Positions 24,585 to 31,471 of a stretch of 64,000 nucleotides of DNA are shown piece after piece. A model generated the notes under the pieces. The model saw only the letters and a program-made list of their open reading frames with translations. It had not been told where the DNA came from and searched no databases. A program made the position numbers and the translations under genes. Every line of letters starts with the position of its first letter. Positions within the stretch are counted from its first letter, which is position 1. The DNA is from Alphaproteobacteria bacterium (GTDB taxonomy: Bacteria > Pseudomonadota > Alphaproteobacteria > UBA8366): the NCBI GenBank assembly GCA_009377445.1, contig WHUA01000002.1:186001-250000 (forward strand). Reading direction: 5' to 3'.

Positions 24585-25928
24585 ATGACTATCGACATGA
24601 TCGGCGACATGACCGGCGAAACCCTGAAGAGCTACGACATTGCCGTGATCGGCGGCGGCCCGGCGGGCGCCACGGTCGCCGCGCTGCTTACCGGGCGCGG
24701 CCGCAGCGTCGTCCTGTTCGAGAAGACGCCGCATCCCCGCTTCCACATCGGCGAATCCCTTCTGCCGCGGAACATCCCGATCCTCGAGCGGATGGGCGTG
24801 CTGGAGCAGGTGCGCGCCATCGGCATGTACAAGCCCGGCGCCGAGTTCATCTCCGAGGACCATCCGAATCGCCAGAATTTCCAGTTCACCGAGGCGCTGG
24901 ACCCCAACCCGTCCTACGCCTACCAGGTCCGCCGCTCGCAGTTCGACGAAATATTGCTCCGCAACGCCGCGGCCAGGGGCGCGGAGGTGCTGGAGAACTG
25001 CACCGTTTCGGACATCGCCTTCGGCGCCGGCGAGCACCGCATCGCCTACGAGCGCGACGGCGCGCAGCAGGCCTGCCGGGCGCGATTCGTCATCGACGCC
25101 TCGGGCCGCGACGGCTTCCTCGCCGGCCGGCTGAAGCTGCGGTCGCGCAACAAGGCGCACAACAGCGCCGCCATGTTCGGGCATTTCAAGGACGTGCCAG
25201 CGCGCGCCTGGACCACGCCGGGCAATATCGGCATCTACCTGTTCGACCACGGCTGGATGTGGATGATTCCGCTCGCCGACGGGACGACCAGCGTCGGCGC
25301 GGTCTGCATGCCCGACTACCTGAAGTCGCGGCGCGGCACGCTGGACGAGTTCTTCTTCGAGACCCTGAAGATGTGCACCAAGTTGTGGTCGGACCTGCAA
25401 AGCGCCACGCTCGTATCGCCGGTGCGGGGCGCGGGAAACTACAGCTACACGGCAGGCCGCGCCTTCGGCGACGGCTACCTGCTGCTGGGCGACGCCTATG
25501 TCTTCGTCGATCCGGTCTTTTCCAGCGGCGTCTTCATCGCCATGAGCAGCGCGGAGCTGGCCGCCGTCGCGGTCGACGAGGCGCTGAAGCGGCCGGAACG
25601 CGCGGAAAGCCTGTTCCGCGCCTACCAGCGCGAGGTCGACAAGGGCATCCGGCGCTTCTCCTGGCTGATCTACCGCTTCAACGCGCCGGCGATGCGCAAG
25701 CTCATCATGGGATCGCGCAACATCTTCGGCCTGCGGAGCGCGGTCATCAGCCTCGTCACCGGCGACGTCTACAGCAAGAACGGCGGCGGCTGGCGTCACG
25801 CCCTGTTCCGCGGGCTCTATCATGCGCTGACCATCTGCGATTACGGCCGGAATCACGGCTGGGCCAATCGCCGCCGCGGCTTCCTCGCCATCTCCGTCGC
25901 GGAAGACGAGGTCGCCGGGAGATCTTGA
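24585..25928 (+). CDS. Flavin-dependent halogenase-like oxidoreductase
   Basis: A 447-residue FAD enzyme of the tryptophan-halogenase superfamily. It has the dinucleotide motif GGGPAGAT near residue 18, then HPRFHIGESLLP, and a WMWMIP motif at residues 224-229 that matches the WxWxIP hallmark of flavin halogenases. The family also contains non-halogenating reductases and monooxygenases, so halogenation is an inference. Xanthomonadin and flexirubin clusters carry related enzymes. Downstream, TTGA overlap links it to the glycosyltransferase. Several in-frame ATGs exist; 24585 is chosen. Confidence 0.85.
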   Translation: MTIDMIGDMTGETLKSYDIAVIGGGPAGATVAALLTGRGRSVVLFEKTPHPRFHIGESLLPRNIPILERMGVLEQVRAIGMYKPGAEFISEDHPNRQNFQFTEALDPNPSYAYQVRRSQFDEILLRNAAARGAEVLENCTVSDIAFGAGEHRIAYERDGAQQACRARFVIDASGRDGFLAGRLKLRSRNKAHNSAAMFGHFKDVPARAWTTPGNIGIYLFDHGWMWMIPLADGTTSVGAVCMPDYLKSRRGTLDEFFFETLKMCTKLWSDLQSATLVSPVRGAGNYSYTAGRAFGDGYLLLGDAYVFVDPVFSSGVFIAMSSAELAAVAVDEALKRPERAESLFRAYQREVDKGIRRFSWLIYRFNAPAMRKLIMGSRNIFGLRSAVISLVTGDVYSKNGGGWRHALFRGLYHALTICDYGRNHGWANRRRGFLAISVAEDEVAGRS

Positions 25929-26713
25929 GCACGGAACCGGGATCGGGCGCACAGCCGGCGGCGGCCATCGTTCCTGTCTTCAACGAGGCCAAGACCATCG
26001 CCGATATCGTGACGCGCGCCGCCGCGCATGTCGACCGGGTCGTCGCCGTCGATGACGGCTCGACGGACGGCTCCGCCGCCGCGCTGGCCGGCGTCGCCGC
26101 CGAAACGATCCGCCATCCGGAGAACCGGGGCAAGGGCGCGGCGCTGCTGTCCGGCGTCGCGCGCGCGCGGGCGCTCGGCGCGGCATTCGTGGTCACGCTC
26201 GATGCGGACGGACAGCATCCGCCGGAATATATCCCTGCCCTGCTCCGCGCCGCCGATTCGCGGACGATCGTCGTCGGCAGCCGCATGGGCGGCGCCGGGT
26301 CCATCCCCAAGGCGCGCCTGCGGGCGAACCGGACGGCGAGCTTCTTCGTCTCCTGGGCCGCGGGGCAGTGGATCGACGACACGCAGTGCGGCTTTCGCGT
26401 CTACCCGATTTCCCTGTTCGACCGCGTGCCCTTGCGGCCGCGCCGCCGCAGCGGCTTCGTGATGGAGAGCGAGGTGCTGATCGAGGCCTGCCGCGCGGGC
26501 TTCCGCGTCGTCTCCGTTCCCGTGCCGGCGCTCTATGCCGACGTGCTGCAACGGCCGAGCCATTTCCGCCCGGTTTACGACATCGCCGCCATCGTCATGA
26601 TGGTGACGGGGAAGCTCGTCGCGCGGGCATTCTATCCGGCCGGCCTGATCCGCAGCCAGCGGCAGCGCCGGGCGATCGAATCTTGCAATCGAAATCGAGA
26701 CGCGGCAGTCTGA
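25925..26713 (+). CDS. Family 2 glycosyltransferase (dolichol-phosphate-mannose-synthase-like)
   Basis: A 262-residue GT2 enzyme starting at a TTG that overlaps the halogenase stop. The nucleotide-sugar fold is clear: AAIVPVFNEAKTI at residue 13, VDDGSTDGS near 42, LDADGQHPPEY near 92 (metal-binding DxD), and DDTQCGFRVY near 152. It probably transfers a sugar to a lipid or polyene carrier. Coupled translation with the halogenase-like enzyme argues they act in one pathway. Confidence 0.87.
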   Translation: MSTEPGSGAQPAAAIVPVFNEAKTIADIVTRAAAHVDRVVAVDDGSTDGSAAALAGVAAETIRHPENRGKGAALLSGVARARALGAAFVVTLDADGQHPPEYIPALLRAADSRTIVVGSRMGGAGSIPKARLRANRTASFFVSWAAGQWIDDTQCGFRVYPISLFDRVPLRPRRRSGFVMESEVLIEACRAGFRVVSVPVPALYADVLQRPSHFRPVYDIAAIVMMVTGKLVARAFYPAGLIRSQRQRRAIESCNRNRDAAV

Positions 26714-26746
26714 GCGCAACCGCATCAACTCTGGGGAGATATCCTG

Positions 26747-27142
26747 ATGTCCACGCTCGTCTTGCGAATTCTTGCCGTCGCCGTCGTCGTTCTGGCCGTG
26801 GCGGGCTGCAGGAGCGCCACCGTCTACAACGTGGAGAACGCATCGCTGAACACGAACAAGCCGACGACGGCAACGCAGGTGCAAGCGGCAATCAAGCGCG
26901 CCGGCGCCACGCTGGGCTGGTCCATGCGCGACGTCGCCCCCGGTCATATCGAGGCGCGCCTGCCGGTCCGCGCGCACGTCGCGGTGGCGGACATTCTCTA
27001 CAATTCGAAGGATTTTTCGATCAAATACAAGGACAGCTCGAACCTGAACTACGACGCGAAGGACAACACGATCCACGCCAACTACAACGGCTGGATCCAG
27101 AACCTGCAAAAAGCGATCACGGCGCAGACCTCGACGCTGTAG
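26747..27142 (+). CDS. Small lipoprotein, paralogue B
   Basis: A 131-residue lipoprotein, with Cys near residue 22 in LAVAGC. It shares with the protein at 21290 the blocks AIKRAGATLGWSM, FSIKYKDSSNLNYD and IHANYNGWIQNLQKAI. The family function is unknown. It follows the glycosyltransferase by 33 bases on the same strand and ends just before a 57-base palindromic element that marks the left edge of the AT-rich segment. Confidence 0.75.
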   Translation: MSTLVLRILAVAVVVLAVAGCRSATVYNVENASLNTNKPTTATQVQAAIKRAGATLGWSMRDVAPGHIEARLPVRAHVAVADILYNSKDFSIKYKDSSNLNYDAKDNTIHANYNGWIQNLQKAITAQTSTL

Positions 27143-27146
27143 GAAT

Positions 27147-27203
27147 GCAGAAAATCCTCCCCCCTTGCGGGGGAGGAACTTCCTTGAACCTTAGGATTTC
27201 TGC
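27147..27203. repeat. 57-base palindromic element with a family C core
   Basis: GCAGAAAATCCT and AGGATTTCTGC form outer arms (one base bulged) around a CCTCCCCCCTTGCGGGGGAGG core. The core equals the family C palindromes at 7100. It lies just after the lipoprotein stop and at the left border of the AT-rich island, so it may be a terminator or the scar of a small mobile palindrome. Confidence 0.6.
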
Positions 27204-27268
27204 GGGTTACCGCCACCTATACCACACATATTCCACACACATATTTGCCGGCTAATTTTTGCGGAAAC

Positions 27269-27622
27269 TTACTTTCGGTCCGGATGCTTCTGCATCGTGA
27301 CCTGTTTGCCCCACTTCCATTGATACCGACAAACAACATGGGTCAACTGGACCTTGGGGTCAGGATGTTTCTCGATAACGACTGAGGAACTTAGATCACA
27401 GTACCTTGCAACGATGGAAGAGTAGGCAACCCGGCTTGTGTCTATCTGAAAATGAGCCGTATCTCCCGCATTGCATCCTTTCAGCGGGCCGTCTTCGCCA
27501 AGAGTTGTCTCTACCAATCCACCTACGTTGCAAACCTCGACTTGAGGGCTGTCAGCGACGCTCGCTTGGACCGCTAAAGCGGTCGAAGTCAAACCCAGAA
27601 AGATCGCTCGGGGCACCCTCAT
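27269..27622 (-). CDS. Hypothetical secreted cysteine-containing protein
   Basis: A 117-residue protein with a signal peptide (about residues 1-23, VQASVADS) and four cysteines in the mature part (CNVGG, GCNAG, RYCDL and VCRYQW), enough for two disulfides. The tail is basic. I do not recognise the family. It lies two bases after the stop of the membrane-protein gene upstream on the same strand, so the two may form an operon in the AT-rich island. Confidence 0.6.
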   Translation of the reverse strand: MRVPRAIFLGLTSTALAVQASVADSPQVEVCNVGGLVETTLGEDGPLKGCNAGDTAHFQIDTSRVAYSSIVARYCDLSSSVVIEKHPDPKVQLTHVVCRYQWKWGKQVTMQKHPDRK

Positions 27623-27624
27623 TG

Positions 27625-28233
27625 TTACCGTCGCAAAAATTGGTCTATCGAGCGCAACACGTCTTCCACGTCGCGCTTAAATTCCGAATGGGACGATTTG
27701 AGCCCGGCCGCGTAATCGACCAACCGCACAAGATATTCCCTTTCTTGGCTCGCAAAAAATGGTGCCTGTTGGGTGCCTGAGAATTGGCCGGCCGCCCAAT
27801 GGGCGTTTTCGTACCTTTGCAGCATGTCATTATTCATTAGAAAGCTGGATACCAGCCCCCGTGCTCTCGTGTACGTGGTGACAATTTTCCGTCGTATGTC
27901 TTCATCTTCGATTTGACCAATTGCAAATGCGGTTCCGGTGTAAACGACGAAAAAATCCTGAGATACCGGGTAGTATCGTTGCAAGGGTTGGCCATTTGGC
28001 AGGGTTTCCACGAAATTGCCCATGCTGTCCTGGTACCGTTGCCAGAGCGTACCGATTTCCTGGTGCAACCCTTGCAGAATACCGCGTAGGGCTTTCTGCC
28101 GGATATCCTCCTGCAATTTTGCGGCGCTCTCACTCCCGTTCCGCCCCGCCCGCACCGCAAATCCACCCGCCACAGCCCCGCCTATGGTCGCGCTGATTAT
28201 CGATACCAGCGCGGTCGCCCAATCAATTGCCAC
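27625..28233 (-). CDS. Hypothetical membrane-anchored protein
   Basis: A 202-residue protein from the GTG at 28233, which follows a good GGGGAGA ribosome site; an open frame continues up to 28350 but has no such site. One hydrophobic helix with small residues (residues 6-30, VSIISATIGGAVAGG) is followed by a charged, helical, probably cytoplasmic domain of about 170 residues with no motif I know. The layout, one anchor plus a helical domain, resembles many phage-defence or signalling partners, but nothing specific supports that. Confidence 0.55.
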   Translation of the reverse strand: MAIDWATALVSIISATIGGAVAGGFAVRAGRNGSESAAKLQEDIRQKALRGILQGLHQEIGTLWQRYQDSMGNFVETLPNGQPLQRYYPVSQDFFVVYTGTAFAIGQIEDEDIRRKIVTTYTRARGLVSSFLMNNDMLQRYENAHWAAGQFSGTQQAPFFASQEREYLVRLVDYAAGLKSSHSEFKRDVEDVLRSIDQFLRR

Positions 28234-28386
28234 CCCGCATTCTCCCCAGACGTTCAGTTTGTAGCCCTCGGCTTGTACTGAAGCATTAATAGACCGTTCA
28301 CGAATTCCCTGATACGTTGAAAATGCAGCCGTGACGAGTGCTGGAAACACCCCGCCACGGCCTACCCAGGACAGGAGCGCTCGTCC

Positions 28387-28506
28387 TTGTCTCAGGCTAT
28401 CCGATTTATAATCAAAGACCTTTCGGCGGAGAAGCGCGCTGCGCTGTCCCGCGGTCTTTCGACACTAATCCAGGCCGATTGGCCCCAAGTCAACGGCCCT
28501 GACTAA
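28387..28506 (+). CDS. Possible small protein before the two-helix membrane protein
   Basis: A 39-codon frame starting at TTG encodes a helical, charged peptide (IIKDLSAEKRAALSRGL in the middle, ending WPQVNGPD). An AGGACAGGAG purine run lies about ten bases upstream. It stops 15 bases before the ATG of the membrane protein at 28522. It could also be the 3' remnant of a longer gene, since the frame stays open upstream without an ATG. Confidence 0.3.
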   Translation: MSQAIRFIIKDLSAEKRAALSRGLSTLIQADWPQVNGPD

Positions 28507-28521
28507 TCCGAGGGCCGGGCA

Positions 28522-28731
28522 ATGAATTATCGAAACACATCGCAAATAATCGGGCTGATAGCGGGGGCATTCGTGCCCACTTTTATATTCACGGCATATC
28601 CGCACGCTGTTCCAACGTCCTTGCTAGACGCCCTAGCGTTTCACGCCATGGCATTCGCCCCGATCCTTTTTGCGTATGTTGGGGCTGCCCACGGCGCGGT
28701 TCAGCAATTGACTGATGCAAAGACGAATTGA
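28522..28731 (+). CDS. Small two-helix membrane protein
   Basis: A 69-residue protein with two hydrophobic helices (about residues 8-27 and 38-58) and a short polar tail. The family is not recognised. The start is an ATG with weak GAGGGCCGG upstream. A rho-independent terminator lies about 50 bases after the stop, which supports it being a real transcribed unit. Confidence 0.5.
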   Translation: MNYRNTSQIIGLIAGAFVPTFIFTAYPHAVPTSLLDALAFHAMAFAPILFAYVGAAHGAVQQLTDAKTN

Positions 28732-28781
28732 CAAGATAAAGAACAACCCGTGACCCCTTAGACAAAGGCCAAGCAAACTAG

Positions 28782-28814
28782 AAGCCCCGACATTCCTAGC
28801 CGGGGCTTTTTCTT
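28782..28814 (+). terminator. Rho-independent terminator
   Basis: AAGCCCCG and CGGGGCTT form an 8-bp stem with an 11-base loop, followed at once by TTTTTCTT. This is the clearest intrinsic terminator in the window and closes the small plus-strand unit at 28522. Confidence 0.8.
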
Positions 28815-28843
28815 GCAATCGTCCGTGCCTCGCAGGCCACGCG

Positions 28844-28999
28844 CTACTTGATGATTAGCCATATCACATAAACCAGCGATATGGCGACGCTAGGCAGCAT
28901 AACCTTCTTTCCGACTTCCGAAATTTGATTGCCAGACAATAGGCCAGTGACGACGTTGATTAGGCACAAGATGCCCACGGCGTGAAATATATAGATCAT
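28844..28999 (-). CDS. Small two-helix membrane protein (51 residues)
   Basis: The frame starts MIYIFHAVGILCLIN and ends VIWLIIK before TAG. Two hydrophobic stretches (residues 1-21 and 34-50) flank a polar turn, GNQISEVGKK. An AGGT run lies about nine bases upstream of the ATG. The even hydrophobic pattern makes it a likely membrane microprotein, but there is no family match by eye. Confidence 0.4.
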   Translation of the reverse strand: MIYIFHAVGILCLINVVTGLLSGNQISEVGKKVMLPSVAISLVYVIWLIIK

Positions 29000-29108
29000 A
29001 GCCAACTTACCTAATCTTCAGAACGATACCGAAGACTACCTATTTTCGCTGCACAAGTCTCGCTGGTTGTATTATCATTCCTCATGCTCAGCTATAGTGT
29101 GGTGTAAA

Positions 29109-29834
29109 ATGCTGGAAGATCAAGTACACGCCTTAATGGACGAACTTCCTGATGACCCAAACGTCGCGCTGATCGAGTTTCGAAGTCGTTTGTTGGCCAT
29201 GGTCGCAGACGACGATGGAGATTTTGTCTCAGACGATGGGCGGTGGCTCTATAGCTTACATATCATCGAATTTCTTAGAAACTATGACACCGATTTCAAA
29301 TTTGATTTTAGCCGAACTCCTGCTTCCACTCGCTCTCCGGCCTTTGATAATTGGTTTTTCACTTTCAAAGATGAACTTGACCGATTCGCAATCCGGATTC
29401 TTCAGCAGAAATTGAGGCCACCGAAACCCGATCCTTCTAAATCCATTGAGTTCTCTGCCGATCACAAGGCAGAAATACGAAATTGCTTGAGCCGTATAAG
29501 GGCAGTCGTTGACCAATCTGATTGGACAGCACGGAAGAAAGATGATGTCCACGAAAAGATCAGCGCATTGCAAACGGCGGTGGAGCAAACCTGGACGCGC
29601 ATGGAAGCTTTTATGGCTAATTTCTTAGACTTGTCCAATGTGCTGGGTGAAGGGGCCAAGAAAATGAAGCCTATAACCGATGCCCTAGAGAGTATTTTGG
29701 AGGCTGCCGGAAAGGCGCGTGCTTCCGATAACCAAGCGAGATTGGAAGCACCTGAGGAACGGAAGCAACTTCCTGCACCCGAGCGTGTAGAAGGCGAAGC
29801 TGGCAGCGAGAATGAGGCAGCGACAGGTAGTTAA
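29109..29834 (+). CDS. Hypothetical acidic, helical protein
   Basis: A 241-residue soluble protein. The N-terminal 60 residues are acidic (DELPDDPNVALIEF, VADDDGDFVSDDGRW); a long helical part follows around residues 120-200 (RKKDDVHEKISALQTAVEQTW), and the tail is low-complexity Glu/Ala/Ser. No catalytic motif is apparent. A TTG 42 bases upstream could extend it. Codon use is AT-rich like its neighbours. The function is unknown. Confidence 0.55.
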   Translation: MLEDQVHALMDELPDDPNVALIEFRSRLLAMVADDDGDFVSDDGRWLYSLHIIEFLRNYDTDFKFDFSRTPASTRSPAFDNWFFTFKDELDRFAIRILQQKLRPPKPDPSKSIEFSADHKAEIRNCLSRIRAVVDQSDWTARKKDDVHEKISALQTAVEQTWTRMEAFMANFLDLSNVLGEGAKKMKPITDALESILEAAGKARASDNQARLEAPEERKQLPAPERVEGEAGSENEAATGS

Positions 29835-29873
29835 GGTACAGAAAATGGAAAGCTCTCGGCTACCCTTTCCCTT

Positions 29874-29959
29874 GTCTGCAATGTCGTAAGCTGGGTGCAA
29901 CCGGGAGGGATACCGATCGGGGTGATGAAACCCGATGCCCATACACGACATTGCAGACC
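29874..29959. repeat. 14-bp perfect inverted repeat enclosing a hairpin
   Basis: GTCTGCAATGTCGT at 29874-29887 is the exact reverse complement of ACGACATTGCAGAC at 29946-29959. Between them ATCGGG (29916-29921) pairs with CCCGAT (29931-29936). The whole 86-base block could fold as a structured RNA or mark a recombination site. Confidence 0.45.
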
Positions 29960-29991
29960 ATCTCGCAAATGCTGGAACTATCTGCGAGCGT

Positions 29992-30213
29992 TATTTCTCT
30001 AGCGCCTTATTGATCCTTTCAAGTTTCTTGTCGACCACCCGGCTATTGAAACCGGGATCAAGCAACAGGAGCTTGTGGGCTTGTGCTCTTGTCTTCGCAA
30101 TCCCCGTCTCGAGTGCTTCCTTCCGGACATACTCGGGAAGATGGTTCCAGCCTTCGATACTAACAATGGCTTCAAGATGGGATCGTAAATCAGTACCGCT
30201 GAGCGAGGAGACG
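29992..30213 (-). pseudogene. Truncated gene remnant at the island border
   Basis: Reading the minus strand to the TAA at 29992 gives about 65 coherent residues with helical, charged character (SIEGWNHLPEYVRKEAL, then KTRAQAHKLLLLDPGF and VVDKKLERINKALEK). There is no usable start codon before the sequence merges into polyene-operon flanking DNA. It is most simply the 3' end of a gene whose front was lost at the insertion junction. The family is not recognised. Confidence 0.35.
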
Positions 30214-30263
30214 TGTGAATGCCGTAGCCCGCAATGGGGAGGGGAAAAAAGCGCGGAGGCGAA

Positions 30264-30680
30264 TCACCCCAGAATAATTCCGCACTCGCCGCTCACCAGC
30301 ATGGTGGCATCGGCCGTCATCTCGAAGCGGTAGGCGAGGCTGCGGGCGTCCTGGTGCAGGCGTTCCGCGCGGACCGTGAGCGGGCCGGCGATGCGGGCGA
30401 GATCCGGCACCGTCCAGGCGACGCCGCGCAGCAGCACGACCTGGCCCGGCCGCTGGCGCCCGCCGGACAGCAGCGGCCCGTGCACCGCCGCGGCCTGCGC
30501 GCCGTATTCGCAGCCGCAGACCGCGGGCAGCACGCCGCCGCATCGCAGCGGGTTGTCGGGCCGCGTGTGGCTCATCGTCCGGCACACGATCGCGCGCTCG
30601 TCGCAGGAGACGACTTCGTCCAGCAGCACCATCGGGCCGGCATGGGGAATGAGGGCGGCGATCCCGGCGCGGTCTAGCAT
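30264..30680 (-). CDS. 3-hydroxyacyl-ACP dehydratase, hot-dog fold (ApeP-like)
   Basis: A 138-residue hot-dog protein, last gene of the polyene operon. The catalytic N-terminal region LIPHAGPMVLLDEVVS contains the HAGPM-type His of this dehydratase group, and PLRCGGVLPAVCGCEYGAQA follows. In aryl-polyene loci this enzyme removes water after each ketoreduction to set the conjugated double bonds. It overlaps the preceding chain-length-factor gene by seven bases. Confidence 0.83.
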   Translation of the reverse strand: MLDRAGIAALIPHAGPMVLLDEVVSCDERAIVCRTMSHTRPDNPLRCGGVLPAVCGCEYGAQAAAVHGPLLSGGRQRPGQVVLLRGVAWTVPDLARIAGPLTVRAERLHQDARSLAYRFEMTADATMLVSGECGIILG

Positions 30681-31471
30681 GGCGCCACGGTCAGGCTGAG
30701 CCGCCCGCCGGGACCATAGGGAAGCACCACCGTCCCGGATTTTCCGCGCGCGACGCATTCGAGCAAGGGAACGGCGCGCGCGGCCGGGTTTATCTCCCAA
30801 AGCGCGCGCAAGCCGGCGGTCTGCGGCCGCGTGACGGCGGCGGCGCCTGCCTGGTAATCGGCCGAGATGCGGGCAATCCCGCCGGGCTCCCCGGGCGGCG
30901 CCAACACCATGGCGACGCCGAGCGGCGCGCCGACCGGGCAGACGGTGTTGAGCGGCTCGTTGAACGGCACGCCGCAGACGATGTGCAGAACCCGCCGGTT
31001 GTCGCAGCGCACCTCGGCGAGCGCCTTCAGCAGGCTCGCCGGAAACGTGTCCGGGCCCGCCGCGATGCTGGAGCACGGCTCGTGCGAGCCGCTCGCGATC
31101 GCCCAGTAGCCGACCGCCACGTTGTGCACCGAGTTGTGAAAATCGGTCGGCGATACGAAGCGCTCCGGCGTCGCCAGCGTTTCGAGCAAGCGCTGCACCA
31201 CGACGCCGTCGCCATGCGCCCAGCCGAAGACGGTCGGCAGCGCGGCGGCGTCTTGCGCCGCACCCGCCACCGCCTCGTGCGCCACCGCCACCGCCAGCCG
31301 CACGCCGAGGCCGGTGCGCCGCCGCTCCCGCGGACTGAGGCCTTCGGGAACAGGCGGCGAGACTTCCGCCGGGACGTAGGCTTCCGTCCCCGCCAGGATG
31401 CGCCGGGCGGCGGGCCAATCCGTCAGCCCGGGACCGAGCAGGCCGATGCTGGCGATGCGCGCCTCAATCAT
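30674..31471 (-). CDS. Beta-ketoacyl synthase-like chain-length factor
   Basis: A 265-residue protein similar to the N-terminal half of ketosynthases, as in the ApeC-type component of polyene clusters. The FHNSVHNVAVGYWAIASGSHEP stretch aligns with the ketosynthase dimer region, but the active-site Cys motif is replaced by SHEPCSSIAAGPD and the catalytic His motifs are absent. Such partners pair with a working ketosynthase and help set chain length. Start and stop overlap neighbours (ATGA at 31468). Confidence 0.8.
   Translation of the reverse strand: MIEARIASIGLLGPGLTDWPAARRILAGTEAYVPAEVSPPVPEGLSPRERRRTGLGVRLAVAVAHEAVAGAAQDAAALPTVFGWAHGDGVVVQRLLETLATPERFVSPTDFHNSVHNVAVGYWAIASGSHEPCSSIAAGPDTFPASLLKALAEVRCDNRRVLHIVCGVPFNEPLNTVCPVGAPLGVAMVLAPPGEPGGIARISADYQAGAAAVTRPQTAGLRALWEINPAARAVPLLECVARGKSGTVVLPYGPGGRLSLTVAPC

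Larger units (their letters stand above)
27204..30240. other. AT-richer accessory island within the pigment locus
   Basis: Over about 3 kb the base composition drops clearly below that of the flanks, and codon use shifts to A/T third positions. Genes are short, mostly membrane or secreted, on both strands, and none is recognised. No integrase, transposase or tRNA is seen at either border. The right border lies just after the stop of the last polyene gene (30264). This reads as inserted DNA, but the mechanism is not visible. Confidence 0.6.
29835..30263. other. Right border of the AT-rich island
   Basis: This stretch holds a 14-bp inverted repeat with an inner hairpin (29874-29959) and what looks like the 3' end of a minus-strand gene (29992-30213). 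A plus-strand frame at 29935 overlaps both and looks like a shadow. Base composition rises to the window average near 30220. Confidence 0.5.

Noticed and set aside
29874..29959. Integron attC site
   Set aside because: The inverted repeat has no GTTRRRY and RYYYAAC core boxes, and no integron integrase is in the window.
29935..30333. Plus-strand frame of 132 codons at the island border
   Set aside because: It overlaps the inverted repeat and the 3' end of the polyene operon, has no ribosome site, and is less protein-like than the minus-strand fragment.
30674..31471. A second active ketosynthase
   Set aside because: It is only 265 residues and lacks the catalytic Cys and His motifs, so it fits a chain-length factor instead.
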